Shown here piece by piece: positions 9,280-17,865 of a stretch of 64,000 bases of DNA (position 1 is the first letter of the stretch; every line of letters starts with the position of its first letter). The translations under genes were made by a program, and so were the position numbers. The DNA is taken from assembly GCA_040289475.1 (NCBI GenBank), contig PSLF01000009.1:22776-86775 (forward strand), in the 5' to 3' direction. The stretch is from Acidimicrobiia bacterium. GTDB lineage: Bacteria > Actinomycetota > Acidimicrobiia > ATN3 > PSLF01. The notes below the pieces were generated by a model. It worked only from the letters and a program-made list of their open reading frames with translations. It was not told the DNA's origin and made no database searches.

Positions 9280-9962
9280 GCGCCGATCGCAAAGACGAGC
9301 CACCTGCACAGTCGCTTTACAAGCCTGACATTCAGCCAAGCACAGTGCCGGAAACGCCACAGATTGAAAAGGTGGAGTTGGAAGGAACGGAGCGATCCCT
9401 CGAGCGGGTGCAGGACCGATATCCGGTGATAAGGAGCCTAGAGGATTACCCATCCCGAGTACGAGAAGACGAGCCCGAAGCATTCGAGCACGCCACGACC
9501 GAAAAGGTCCTTCTCTTCCGGGTCGCTTACTTGCGCCTAGCCATCCCATTAGACCGGATAAGGATCGTACAGCGCGCCGAGGGAATAAAACCGCTCCCCG
9601 AGTCTCCGAGGCACGTTGTCGGTCTAATGGAGCTGGGTCCGTCAGAAGCTATACCTGTTGTAGACCTTGCACACTCCTTAGGGATCAGGAATACCACTGA
9701 GGGTGGTGGGGAGGACTCTAAACGAGTACAGCGTATGCTCGAGTCGACGGGCGGTGTCAAAGAGCATGTTCTCGTTTACAACTCCGACCGCGGGACAGTT
9801 GGATTTATGATCGATCGTGCCGAGGCAGTCGTTGAGGCAGCAACAAATCCTCTTCCTGCAGCCCTTGAGGGTGCGGAGGATTCTTCCCTCACAGGGCTCG
9901 CACGATTCGAAAACGAGACAGCGTACCTCATCGACTTGGAGCGTCACGTTCCCAAGCGATGA
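9276..9962 (+). CDS. cheW: CheW-like protein with N-terminal extension (second copy)
   Basis: A 228-residue protein. The first 75 residues are polar and charged (many Glu, Pro, Arg) with no recognised fold. Residues 77-225 form a CheW-like domain: KVLLFRVAYLRLAIPLDRI, GIKPLPESPRHVVGLMELG, AIPVVDLAHSLGI, VLVYNSDRGTVGFMIDRAEAVVEA and a closing TAYLIDLERHV. Its ATG overlaps the cheR stop (ATGA). It is the last gene of the operon. Two different CheW proteins suggest either two receptor classes or one scaffolding role each; CheW with an extension is seen in Frz/Wsp-like systems. No MCP or methyl-accepting protein is encoded in the window. Confidence 0.82.
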   Translation: MSADRKDEPPAQSLYKPDIQPSTVPETPQIEKVELEGTERSLERVQDRYPVIRSLEDYPSRVREDEPEAFEHATTEKVLLFRVAYLRLAIPLDRIRIVQRAEGIKPLPESPRHVVGLMELGPSEAIPVVDLAHSLGIRNTTEGGGEDSKRVQRMLESTGGVKEHVLVYNSDRGTVGFMIDRAEAVVEAATNPLPAALEGAEDSSLTGLARFENETAYLIDLERHVPKR

Positions 9963-10005
9963 CGTCGAGGCCGGACCGAGGCGCTTTCAAGCTGCTATCA
10001 AGTGC

Positions 10006-10596
10006 TCAAGCTGAAGACGCAGTCGTGTCGTTGCTTTCCAGAGCTCTTTCCAGTTTTGGGCTTATTGCTAGGGAAAGGAACGCAAGAAGCGACTCTTTTA
10101 CCTGACTTCTGTTTCGCACATCCGCTACAACTATGAAGTCCAAATCAGCGATGCCAAGAGTTACGGCTATCTCGGTTTTTAGTGCGTCTAAATCCCCCAA
10201 GGATGTCGCCTCGCTGCTCGGCGTGTTGATAACGACCAAAAAGGGCCACTTCCCATCCTTAACGAAGTACCTGAAGTACTCGGCCGCCTCCTCGTACGAT
10301 TCTTTTTGGCCAGCCCGCACAATCAAAATGAATCCGAGCATTCCCTCCTTCCATGCCTGCCAAAAGTCCCTCAGTTCTTCTTGAGTCCGCATGCCGTATA
10401 GGTAGATTACGAGTTCTTTGGAGATGGTGATACGGCCGAAGTCGATCGAGATCGTCCCCTTTCCACGGGGATGGGGTTCTTGGGTGGCAACCGTCATGTC
10501 AGCGATGGTTCTGACAAATGTCGTCTTGCCCGATCCCGGGGCCCCGGTGACGACAACCTTAACTGGAGCTGATGATTGCTGGCCGAGAAGTGCCAA
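10006..10596 (-). CDS. Ras-like small GTPase of the MglA/CvnD type
   Basis: A 196-residue P-loop GTPase. The Walker A motif is GAPGSGKTT at residues 18-26, a switch/G3 region carries IDFGRITI, and a following YLYGMRTQEELRDFW resembles the LFGTPGQ-RFWFMW region of actinobacterial CvnD proteins. The usual G4 (NKxD) is replaced by INTPSSE, so base recognition must differ. The start is TTG at 10596 with agaagagg 9 nt upstream and an in-frame TAG 18 nt before it, so no longer start is possible. CvnD proteins normally travel with a sensor and a roadblock protein; none is adjacent here. It is convergent to the chemosensory operon (44 nt between stops). In Myxococcus, MglA is the polarity switch controlled by the Frz pathway, so a link to this operon is plausible but unproven. 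Confidence 0.75.
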   Translation of the reverse strand: MALLGQQSSAPVKVVVTGAPGSGKTTFVRTIADMTVATQEPHPRGKGTISIDFGRITISKELVIYLYGMRTQEELRDFWQAWKEGMLGFILIVRAGQKESYEEAAEYFRYFVKDGKWPFLVVINTPSSEATSLGDLDALKTEIAVTLGIADLDFIVVADVRNRSQVKESLLAFLSLAISPKLERALESNDTTASSA

Positions 10597-10877
10597 AGAT
10601 GCGAACCTCTTCTATCGAAAAAAGTTTCCTTTTACCGAAGCGATTTTGGCCGACAAGGGCACCTTCTACAGAATATCGCTGCCGATCACAGCCTCCTTTC
10701 TGTAACTGTGCCCTGAGGGGGCAGCTTCTTTGCCTATGTTTCGACAAGACGGAAGCGTTTTGAACCCTAGTGTGGCATGAGTTATCAGAAGGCATAGTAG
10801 CGACTCCGGCGTTCACAATGCAGTTTGGAGCCGGCCTGCACTAGTCTTCATGCGACAGCTAAAGGATCGGGAGGATC

Positions 10878-13163
10878 ATGCGAATAGTCGGTGATCCCGT
10901 AATGAGTTCGCTAAACGAGCAACAAAGAGAGGCAGTCGAGTCGGAAAGCGGACCTGTTCTAGTAGTAGCCGGGGCAGGGTCTGGCAAAACACGCGTACTC
11001 ACACACCGAATCGCCTACCTCGTAAGCACGCTCCGAGCAGATCCTTCTTCGATTCTGGCCATTACTTTTACTAACAAAGCGGCAGAAGAAATGCTCCAGC
11101 GGGTTGAGGGGCTTTTAGGATCCCGCCTAGCGGGCGTTATGTGGGTGAAAACGTTCCATTCGGCATGCGCCCGCATACTGCGCGACAGCGCCAGGCTACT
11201 TGGGTTTTCCTCGAACTTCACCATCTACGACGAAGCCGACTCCCACAACCTGATCAAAAATTGCTTGAAGGATTTGGGATACGATCCCAAACGGATTCCA
11301 CCGGGAAGAGTGAGGCAGCTGATTTCGGCTGCCAAGAACGAGTTAGTGAGCCCATATTCATATCAAGCGGGGATGGAAGAGGGTCTCCCATTCAATCTTG
11401 GAGAGATCGCCTCAGAGTACTCTAGGAGGCTTCGAGACTCCAATGCAATGGACTTTGATGACTTGATAGTGAACACCGTCAATCTTCTCCAAGAGCACCC
11501 CGCGGTTCGAGCTTCCTATAGCCAGAAATTTACCCATATTTTGATCGACGAGTTCCAGGATACCAACCTCGCGCAGTGGGAGCTCGTCCGCATGCTCGGT
11601 TCGTCTCATCGCAGCGTATTTTGCGTGGGAGATCATGACCAATCTATTTATCGATTTAGAGGTGCCGACTACCGCAACCTCGACAGATTTATGCAGGAGT
11701 TTCCCGAGGCCAGGGTTGTAAAGCTCGAACAGAACTACCGTTCTACCCAAGTAATTTTGGATGCGGCGAACGCGATTATTTCCAAGAACCAAAGCCGGGT
11801 TCACAAGAAGTTATGGACTGCAAAAGGTGGCGGCGACAAGATCGTTGTTTACGAAGCGTACGATGAGCAGGACGAAGCGTCATTCATCTGCCGGCAGATC
11901 GAACGATTCGTAGCAGAAGAGGTTTTTTCTTTTGGAGACGTGGCGGTTTTTTACAGGACCAACGCTCAAAGCCGGGCTATCGAAGAGGCAATGGTTGCGG
12001 AGGGGATTCCCTACCGGGTCGTGGGAAACGTCCGGTTCTACGAGCGAAGAGAGGTAAAAGACCTCACGGCATACTTGAGGGTTTTACTCAACCCCTTCGA
12101 CGAGCTCTCGTTGTTGCGCATAGTAAATGTGCCTAGACGAGGCATTGGTGCAGGAACTGTAGACAAGCTTAGGAGAGCAGCTTCAGCGAGCAGAACCACT
12201 CTTGCATCTTTGGTAGAACAAATTGGCGAGTCGGATGGAATAGACGGCGATGTCGCAGGGCTAGGCTCACAGGCGACACAGCGCGTCGCTGCTTTCGGTA
12301 GACTGCTCGCCTCTCTCCGAGACACGGCTAGTAAGGCTCAGCGAGTCGAAGAGATCGTCACGACTGTCCTCACTGAGAGTGGAATCATCGAGGAGTACGG
12401 GGCCGATGGTAGCCCTCAGGCGCTGTCCCGCATCGAAAACCTCGAAGAGTTTGTGGGCGTGGCCCAACGCTTCGACGAGCTAGCCGACTCGGGCGAGCTA
12501 GGAGAAGACACGTGGGCAGGAGAGTCGGCAGGATTGGGTCGCCTAGAAGCTTTCTTGGAGCAAGTTAGCCTTGTCTCCGCCTCAGACGAGGTCGAGAGAG
12601 ACTCCTCTGCAGTGCAACTTCTCACTGTTCACAATGCAAAAGGACTCGAGTTTCCAGTGGTCTTTGTCGTGGGCTTGGAAGAGGGGATTTTTCCTCATTC
12701 TAGATCCCTGCTAGACGAAGAAGATCTCGAAGAGGAGCGCCGCTTGTGCTACGTTGCAATCTCCAGGGCGGCCGAGCGGCTGTTTCTTACGCATGCGGTA
12801 ACCCGCAGCCTGTATGGCTCGATCATGCAAAACCCCCCTTCGCGGTTTTTGCGCGAGCTACCAGAGTCGACTCTCGACCGAAAGGGCTTCTATTCTGATG
12901 AGGCTGGCAGTGCGAGAAGCAGTGAAGGCCTTCTCAGCTGGCGAGGCACGGCTACAGCTTCTGATAAGGGGCGCCCCAGCCGTGTTGCTTCCCCGGTATT
13001 AGTTGTAGGTGATGACGTAGTGCATGCCAAGTACGGCGAGGGGGTGGTCGTTGAGCGGTACGGCTCCGGAGATGCCGCCGAGGTTGTAGTGCGCTTCCCC
13101 GGAATTGGCGAGAAGAGATTTTTGTTGGGTTGGGCTCCGCTCAAGAAAAAGGGTGTGTCGTGA
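10878..13163 (+). CDS. pcrA: ATP-dependent DNA helicase PcrA/UvrD
   Basis: A 761-residue superfamily 1A helicase that unwinds DNA 3' to 5' in repair and replication-conflict resolution. Motif I is AGAGSGKT (31-38), motif Ia AITFTNKAAEEM, motif II LIDEFQDTN near residue 225, motif III VGDHDQSIYRFRGA, motif IV LEQNYRS, motif V TVHNAKGLEFPVVFVVGLEEG and motif VI EERRLCYVAISRAAERL. The C-terminus has the Tudor-like RNA-polymerase-binding module (VHAKYGEGVVVERY to the end) typical of PcrA. The ATG at 10878 has gggagg 5 nt upstream; an internal ATG at 10902 is the alternative. The 281 bp upstream up to the GTPase start contain no convincing gene. Confidence 0.95.
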   Translation: MRIVGDPVMSSLNEQQREAVESESGPVLVVAGAGSGKTRVLTHRIAYLVSTLRADPSSILAITFTNKAAEEMLQRVEGLLGSRLAGVMWVKTFHSACARILRDSARLLGFSSNFTIYDEADSHNLIKNCLKDLGYDPKRIPPGRVRQLISAAKNELVSPYSYQAGMEEGLPFNLGEIASEYSRRLRDSNAMDFDDLIVNTVNLLQEHPAVRASYSQKFTHILIDEFQDTNLAQWELVRMLGSSHRSVFCVGDHDQSIYRFRGADYRNLDRFMQEFPEARVVKLEQNYRSTQVILDAANAIISKNQSRVHKKLWTAKGGGDKIVVYEAYDEQDEASFICRQIERFVAEEVFSFGDVAVFYRTNAQSRAIEEAMVAEGIPYRVVGNVRFYERREVKDLTAYLRVLLNPFDELSLLRIVNVPRRGIGAGTVDKLRRAASASRTTLASLVEQIGESDGIDGDVAGLGSQATQRVAAFGRLLASLRDTASKAQRVEEIVTTVLTESGIIEEYGADGSPQALSRIENLEEFVGVAQRFDELADSGELGEDTWAGESAGLGRLEAFLEQVSLVSASDEVERDSSAVQLLTVHNAKGLEFPVVFVVGLEEGIFPHSRSLLDEEDLEEERRLCYVAISRAAERLFLTHAVTRSLYGSIMQNPPSRFLRELPESTLDRKGFYSDEAGSARSSEGLLSWRGTATASDKGRPSRVASPVLVVGDDVVHAKYGEGVVVERYGSGDAAEVVVRFPGIGEKRFLLGWAPLKKKGVS

Positions 13164-13316
13164 GCAAAAGCTTTAGAGAAAAGCGAATAGATCAACCTAA
13201 GACCCGGAGGGTGGAGTCAGTGAATTTTCAAATCCAGCTGTCGGCGCGTGATTGGATTTCGCGTCTAATGGGTGTCGGCGATCGATGATCGATCGCTAGA
13301 GAGCTGGCGAGTTGGG

Positions 13317-13766
13317 ATGATGGCCGAGGCGGAAAGAAAATACAGAGTAGTAATTGCTAAGCCAGGTCTGGACGGTCACGACAGGGGGGCCAAGGTAGTG
13401 GCTCGAGCCCTGCGCGATGCGGGTTTCGAAGTGATTTATACCGGATTGCACCAGACGCCCGAGCAGATTGCCGAGGCAGCCGTACAAGAAGATGCCGATG
13501 CCGTCGGTTTGTCGATTCTTTCTGGGGCACACATGACGCTGTTTCCAAAGGTAGTTGAAGAGTTGGCCGCTCGGGGTGCTAGGGATGTTCTGGTTTTCGG
13601 AGGCGGCATCATCCCGCCAGAGGATGTCGAACCGCTCAAGAATGCGGGGCTTGCCGAAGTATTTACCCCTGGTACTTCTTTGAACGAGATTGTGGAGTGG
13701 TTGAAGAAAGCATTGGAGTCAAGAACCGGCGCAACCAACCGTGGAGGGAAGAATGGATCTGCTTGA
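13317..13766 (+). CDS. Cobalamin-binding subunit of the methylmalonyl-CoA mutase type
   Basis: About 149 residues, a single B12-binding Rossmann domain equivalent to the C-terminal domain of methylmalonyl-CoA mutase. The B12 signature is clear: [18 protein letters not shown] (DxHxxG, the lower axial His ligand), then [10 protein letters not shown] (SxL) and [11 protein letters not shown] (GG). Stand-alone B12 subunits pair with a separate catalytic subunit, which is not in this window. The likely reaction is interconversion of methylmalonyl-CoA and succinyl-CoA, which fits the overlapping sucC next door. The ATG at 13317 (or the next one at 13320) is preferred over an upstream GTG at 13272, because family proteins begin close to the [13 protein letters not shown] strand. 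The 3' end overlaps sucC by 14 nt. Glutamate mutase or another B12 mutase cannot be excluded. Confidence 0.85.
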   Translation: MMAEAERKYRVVIAKPGLDGHDRGAKVVARALRDAGFEVIYTGLHQTPEQIAEAAVQEDADAVGLSILSGAHMTLFPKVVEELAARGARDVLVFGGGIIPPEDVEPLKNAGLAEVFTPGTSLNEIVEWLKKALESRTGATNRGGKNGSA

Positions 13767-14907
13767 GTACCAGGGCAAGGCGCTGTTGCGCCAGTTCGAC
13801 ATTCCCATCCCCGAGGGAATCTTGGCGAGGAGTGCCCAAGAAGCTGGGGATGCGGCCGAACAGTTGGGCGGGAAGGTTGCAGTCAAAGCACAGGTCCGAG
13901 TGGGAGGCCGTGGAAAGGCTGGCGGGATCAGGCTTGCGGAAGGCTCGGATGAGGCAAAACGGTGTGCCGAGGAAATCCTCGGGATGGAAATAAAAGGACA
14001 CCGAGTGGACTCGGTGCTCGTCGAAAGGGCTATGCGGGCGATTCAAGCCGAGTACTACACGAGCTTCATGCTAGATAGGGAGCGGGGTGGTTACCTCGCA
14101 ATGTGTTCGGCACAAGGTGGGGTTGAAATTGAAGAGGTGGCTTCCAGAGATCCCGCTGCGATCGCAAAGGTGCCGATTCACCCGTTACTTGGTTTCAAAG
14201 ACTACCACGCCAGAGCGCTATCCTCCCTTGCTGGCTTGGCTCCAGAGGCTAGAAAAAGCTATCTGGAGGTTGTCTCCCATCTCTACGAGGCATTCTCGTC
14301 TCTCGATGCCGAGCTGGTCGAGATCAATCCACTCGTGCTCTCCGAGGACGGCTCGCTTGTAGCTCTGGATGCAAAAGTCGCCGTAGATGACAACGCCTTC
14401 TTCAGGCACCCCGAGTTCGAGGAACTGAGAGAGATCTTCGCTACCGACCCTCAGGAGAGACTAGCTCGCGAGAAGGGTCTCAATTACGTAAAGATCGGCG
14501 GAACCGTAGGAGTCATCGGTAATGGAGCCGGGTTGGTCATGTCGACACTTGACTTGGTAGCCAACGCCGGAGGTAAGGCAGCCAACTTTTTAGATGTAGG
14601 CGGCGGTGCAAGTGCGGACGTGGTTGCGGCAGCATTGGAAGTTGTCTCATCGGACGCCCAAGTCAAGTCGATTTTGGTCAATATTTTCGGAGGCATTACC
14701 CGCTGCGACCAGGTGGCAAAAGGTATTTCAGAGGCACTTGACAGGATCGAGCTGCGAGTGCCGTTAGTCGTACGACTCGACGGCACCAACGCTGCTGAAG
14801 GAAGAGAGATTCTCTCCTCGATCGGCGGATACGGCGGGAAGTTAAAGAGTGCCAAAACCATGGAAGAAGCAGCGGAGCTGGCTGTACAGCTGGCGGGTTC
14901 GCCGTAG
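13753..14907 (+). CDS. sucC: Succinyl-CoA synthetase (ADP-forming) beta subunit
   Basis: A 384-residue ATP-grasp protein beginning [15 protein letters not shown]. Nucleotide-binding segments are seen in [17 protein letters not shown] (about 47-63) and in [24 protein letters not shown]. The C-terminal CoA-ligase domain carries [21 protein letters not shown] and [17 protein letters not shown]. With SucD it makes ATP (or GTP) and succinate from succinyl-CoA in the TCA cycle. The start is the ATG at 13753, preceded by ggaggga inside the end of the B12-subunit gene (14-nt overlap), so the two should be translated together. Length is normal for the family. Confidence 0.95.
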   Translation: MDLLEYQGKALLRQFDIPIPEGILARSAQEAGDAAEQLGGKVAVKAQVRVGGRGKAGGIRLAEGSDEAKRCAEEILGMEIKGHRVDSVLVERAMRAIQAEYYTSFMLDRERGGYLAMCSAQGGVEIEEVASRDPAAIAKVPIHPLLGFKDYHARALSSLAGLAPEARKSYLEVVSHLYEAFSSLDAELVEINPLVLSEDGSLVALDAKVAVDDNAFFRHPEFEELREIFATDPQERLAREKGLNYVKIGGTVGVIGNGAGLVMSTLDLVANAGGKAANFLDVGGGASADVVAAALEVVSSDAQVKSILVNIFGGITRCDQVAKGISEALDRIELRVPLVVRLDGTNAAEGREILSSIGGYGGKLKSAKTMEEAAELAVQLAGSP

Positions 14908-14969
14908 TACCTACGACTCCGGGAAGGCTCGAGGCTCGATTACTGGCGCGAATGGGCAATGGAGGATAG

Positions 14970-15860
14970 ATGTCGATTCTGCTCGACGAAGACACGCGTG
15001 TAACCGTACAAGGACTGACCGGAAGAGAAGGCAGTTTTCACGCCCTGAGAAACAAATCTTATGGAACCAAGGTCGTAGCCGGGGTCACGCCTGGAAAGGG
15101 TGGTAGCGACGTCGAAGGGATTCCGGTCTACGACACGGTTGCTGAAGCCGTAGAGAGGGAAGGGGCAAACGCAGCGTTGATATTCGTTCCCGCGAAGTTC
15201 GCTCCGAACGCAGTCTACGAGGCGGCGGACGCGGGCGTAGATCTTATCGTGTGTATAACCGAGGGGATCGCTGCTCATGACGAGGCTACCTTCGTCGAGT
15301 ATGTGAGGTGTCTCGCGAGTACGCGCAATGGAGGGCATCCGGTGCTAATCGGACCCAACTGTCCCGGGATCATGAGCCCGGGCAAGGCCAACATGGGCAT
15401 CATGCCGACCGAGATCGCTACACCTGGACCCGTGGGTCTAATAAGTCGGTCCGGAACCCTTACTTATCAAGTGGTCCAAGAACTCACAAGGGCGGGGATC
15501 GGGCAGTCGACCTGTATAGGAATTGGAGGAGACCCTTTTATTGGCTCGCGATTCGTCGACTTGCTCTGGCGATTCGAAGAGGATCCTGAAACTGAGGCCA
15601 TCGTAATTATTGGTGAGATAGGCGGTTCCGACGAGGAGCGTGCTGCTGCTTGGATACGGGACAACGCAACCAAGCCAGTTGTAGCTTATGTTGCTGGTTT
15701 CGAGGCACCCGAGGGAAAGCGAATGGGGCATGCGGGGGCTATCGTTTCGGGGAGCAAAGGCACCGCGAAGGCAAAAGCTCAGGCACTCGAAGAATGTGGG
15801 GTAGCCGTAGCACGCTATCCCTCGGAAGTCGCAGCGCTCATAGCCAAGGTCTTGGGGTAG
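14970..15860 (+). CDS. sucD: Succinyl-CoA synthetase alpha subunit
   Basis: A 296-residue protein beginning MSILLDEDTRVTVQGLTGREG, with the CoA-binding Rossmann half first and the ligase half second. The phosphohistidine is H254 in GHAGAIVSG. SRSGTLTYQ and GIGGDPFIGSRFVDLL are further family signatures. The ATG has a strong ggagga site 4 nt upstream. It is separated from sucC by 62 nt without an obvious terminator, so the run from the B12 subunit through sucC to sucD is probably one operon. It converges with the ATPase gene on the other strand, 11 nt away. Confidence 0.95.
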   Translation: MSILLDEDTRVTVQGLTGREGSFHALRNKSYGTKVVAGVTPGKGGSDVEGIPVYDTVAEAVEREGANAALIFVPAKFAPNAVYEAADAGVDLIVCITEGIAAHDEATFVEYVRCLASTRNGGHPVLIGPNCPGIMSPGKANMGIMPTEIATPGPVGLISRSGTLTYQVVQELTRAGIGQSTCIGIGGDPFIGSRFVDLLWRFEEDPETEAIVIIGEIGGSDEERAAAWIRDNATKPVVAYVAGFEAPEGKRMGHAGAIVSGSKGTAKAKAQALEECGVAVARYPSEVAALIAKVLG

Positions 15861-15871
15861 GGCTCAACAGG

Positions 15872-16447
15872 TCAATCTTCGAGGATCCTAAGCGACTGCT
15901 CGACTCGTTCGTCGACGGAGCCGCTGACCGTGTAGTACTGGACGTCGTAGTTGCGAAGGATGTCGAGAATTCGAGTGTCGATATCTTTTTGGAACTCGGG
16001 GTCTTCTGGGCGGAGCCCGTCGGGGACTATGGGGAACTCAATGGGAAGATAGAGCACGTGGCTGTACTGGGAGCGCAGGTTCTCGCTCGCTATGTCGAGG
16101 CATGCCTCCCAGAGGTAGTGCTCCTTTCGGAACTCCTGGTTCTCTAGTACCCAGCTGGCGTAGGCCATGACGTCGACGAGGCTGCGATCGCCGACGAACT
16201 CGGGATGGGTCTGCTCGGTGTGCCACTGTCTAAGGAAAATGAGGGTTTCGGTCTCTGGGGTGGCGTCCTTGTCCAGCTTGAAGCCAAGTTCGACTACCTG
16301 GCGGGCAACTTCAGGCAGTAGCGGAAGATCTAGAAGTCTGGCGAGCTCGTTACCTAGTGTGGTCTTCCCGGTCGAAAAGCTACCCACAATTGCGATTCTT
16401 CGTTTGCGTCGGCCGTGGACGTGACTTCTAATTGGCTCGCTACGCAT
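15872..16447 (-). CDS. NadR-like P-loop ATPase/kinase
   Basis: A 191-residue protein (from ATG 16447) with RRIAIVGSFSTGKTT as Walker A near residues 14-27 and an acidic/arginine motif FVGDRSLVDVMAY. The layout is that of the AAA_28/NadR ribosylnicotinamide-kinase-like family, which contains nucleoside or small-molecule kinases and ATPases of unknown role. There is no adenylyltransferase half, so it is not full-length NadR. The ATG at 16447 is chosen because gaggag lies 6 nt upstream; longer in-frame starts reach 16552 but lack a site. Nicotinamide riboside phosphorylation would fit the pncB gene at the left end, but substrate is unknown and this is inference. Confidence 0.7.
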   Translation of the reverse strand: MRSEPIRSHVHGRRKRRIAIVGSFSTGKTTLGNELARLLDLPLLPEVARQVVELGFKLDKDATPETETLIFLRQWHTEQTHPEFVGDRSLVDVMAYASWVLENQEFRKEHYLWEACLDIASENLRSQYSHVLYLPIEFPIVPDGLRPEDPEFQKDIDTRILDILRNYDVQYYTVSGSVDERVEQSLRILED

Positions 16448-16702
16448 AGTGTGCTCCTCGGATCCATTTCCCATCTCGACCACCTCTCGTTGTCCAAAGC
16501 TGCTATAAGCTCGCTGCCTCGCCAGATCGCAGACGTGTATAGCAAAATACACTAGCCGAGAGGAGCGTCGTTAGAGGTCCGAGAGGGTGCTCGCTTTCAT
16601 CGGGGAGCTTTGAGCGTGCGATGCGAGGTGCGGCTCAGCCGTGGGGCGTATCATCGTGCGCGAGAACACGTGCTGACTACCGAGTCCGGAGGGTGTGAGG
16701 GC

Positions 16703-17326
16703 ATGAAGAAGCGCTTTGCCATTCTGGTCTCAGGTACAGGCACCAACATGAAAGCTCTCTTGGATGCGGTTAGCCGAGGTTTCGTTCCGGCTCAGCCGTG
16801 TCTCGTGCTTTCCGACAGGCCACATGCTAAGGCCCTCGCAGTAGCTCGCCAAGCACAGGTTCCTACATCGGTCCTAGAATTCGCAGCCTTTGGCTCTAGG
16901 GAGGAGTTTAGCGAGGCTGTCGCCGCCGAGCTGAAAGCTCACGGAGCCGAATTTGTGTGTTTGGCGGGCTTCATGCGAATTCTATCCAAGCCCGTTATAG
17001 AAGCTTTTCCGAACCTAGTAGTAAATACTCATCCCTCGTTGCTGCCGTCATTTCCTGGCGTAGACGCGGTAAAGCAAGCCCTCGATTACGGAGTAAAAGT
17101 CACCGGCTGCACAGTGCACTTTATTGACGAAGAAGTGGATCACGGACCAATCATCGCTCAAGAAGCGGTACCTGTTTTACCGGGAGACAACGAGCGCACT
17201 CTCCACGAGCGCATAAAAGCAGTCGAGCACCAGATATACCCCAAGGTCGCCAGGTGGCTGGCACTTGACCGGATAAGAGTTGTAGGACGAAAAGTAGACA
17301 TAGACGACGAAGAAGAGGAGGAGTGA
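16703..17326 (+). CDS. purN: Phosphoribosylglycinamide formyltransferase 1
   Basis: A 207-residue GAR transformylase: it moves a formyl group from 10-formyl-THF to GAR in purine synthesis. The nucleotide-binding start is RFAILVSGTGTNMKALLDA, the active-site region is VVNTHPSLLPSFPG (catalytic Asn and His) and the catalytic Asp lies in GCTVHFIDEEVDHGPII. It ends in a very acidic tail (DDEEEEE), which is not a usual family feature. The ATG at 16703 is chosen over an upstream GTG at 16610 because the conserved fold starts four residues in; ggaggg lies about 12 nt upstream. It is separated from purH by two opposite-strand genes. Confidence 0.93.
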   Translation: MKKRFAILVSGTGTNMKALLDAVSRGFVPAQPCLVLSDRPHAKALAVARQAQVPTSVLEFAAFGSREEFSEAVAAELKAHGAEFVCLAGFMRILSKPVIEAFPNLVVNTHPSLLPSFPGVDAVKQALDYGVKVTGCTVHFIDEEVDHGPIIAQEAVPVLPGDNERTLHERIKAVEHQIYPKVARWLALDRIRVVGRKVDIDDEEEEE

Positions 17327-17363
17327 GTTTTCCCCCCGGTTGTGTAGGGACTGCTGGGCAGCG

Positions 17364-17825
17364 TCAAAGGATGCCGAAGCGGACCAGCTCGGCTATCCAC
17401 ATCATGGTGACCGAAGCAACTGTTGCGACCGCCAATACGCGCAATATCCATCTGGCCGAGCCCAACCTAACTCCGACCCTTCGGCCGGTTACTGCAACGG
17501 CCAGGAACATGAATCCTGCTAGGACTACGGCTGCAAACAGGTAAGGGCCCGCCGGGTTGGCGAGGAAGGCATCCCGCACTCGACCGCCTCCCATGTGAGC
17601 AAAGGATTTCGTCATCCCACAGGACGGACACGGAATCCCGGTAGCAAGTCTAAACGGGCAGAGGATCGGCCCTTTGCTCAGATCCTTGCGCGAGAGATAC
17701 ATCGACGCGAGGACTGCTACCGGCGATACCGTCGACGCGAGCGCATAACCGAGCCGCTCTCTCCACACTGCACGCCTTACGGTGAGGCTCAGGGGGAGCC
17801 TCTCCGACAATTTGGGCTCATTCAC
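17364..17825 (-). CDS. DUF2752-type small membrane protein
   Basis: About 153 residues with three likely membrane segments (LGYALASTVSPVAVLASMYL, then PYLFAAVVLAGFMFLAVAV, then VLAVATVASVTMMWIAELV). Between the first two lies CPFRLATGIPCPSCGMTKSFAHM, the Cys-rich signature of DUF2752 proteins. Function of the family is unknown; the CPxCG motif resembles a metal or redox site. The start is uncertain: GTG at 17825 avoids overlap with the upstream gene, but the frame stays open to an ATG at 17945 that would overlap it by 80 nt. It follows the DUF4190 gene, and the pair is probably co-transcribed. DUF2752 and DUF4190 genes are often neighbours in actinobacteria (general knowledge). Confidence 0.7.
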   Translation of the reverse strand: MNEPKLSERLPLSLTVRRAVWRERLGYALASTVSPVAVLASMYLSRKDLSKGPILCPFRLATGIPCPSCGMTKSFAHMGGGRVRDAFLANPAGPYLFAAVVLAGFMFLAVAVTGRRVGVRLGSARWILRVLAVATVASVTMMWIAELVRFGIL

Positions 17826-17865
17826 GCTTCGGAACCAGTACTGATCTCGGCACTTACGGTTTGGT

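Noticed and set aside
10559..10816. Minus-strand frame of 85 residues upstream of the GTPase
   Set aside because: It overlaps the GTPase start in another frame, has no recognised motif, and the GTPase TTG has its own ribosome-binding site.
13164..13316. Possible cobalamin riboswitch before the B12-binding subunit
   Set aside because: Only about 150 bp and no B12-box-like conserved sequence was found by eye.
16448..16702. Possible ZTP or THF riboswitch before purN
   Set aside because: I looked for the conserved core of the ZTP motif and did not find it; the region is GC-rich but without a convincing match.
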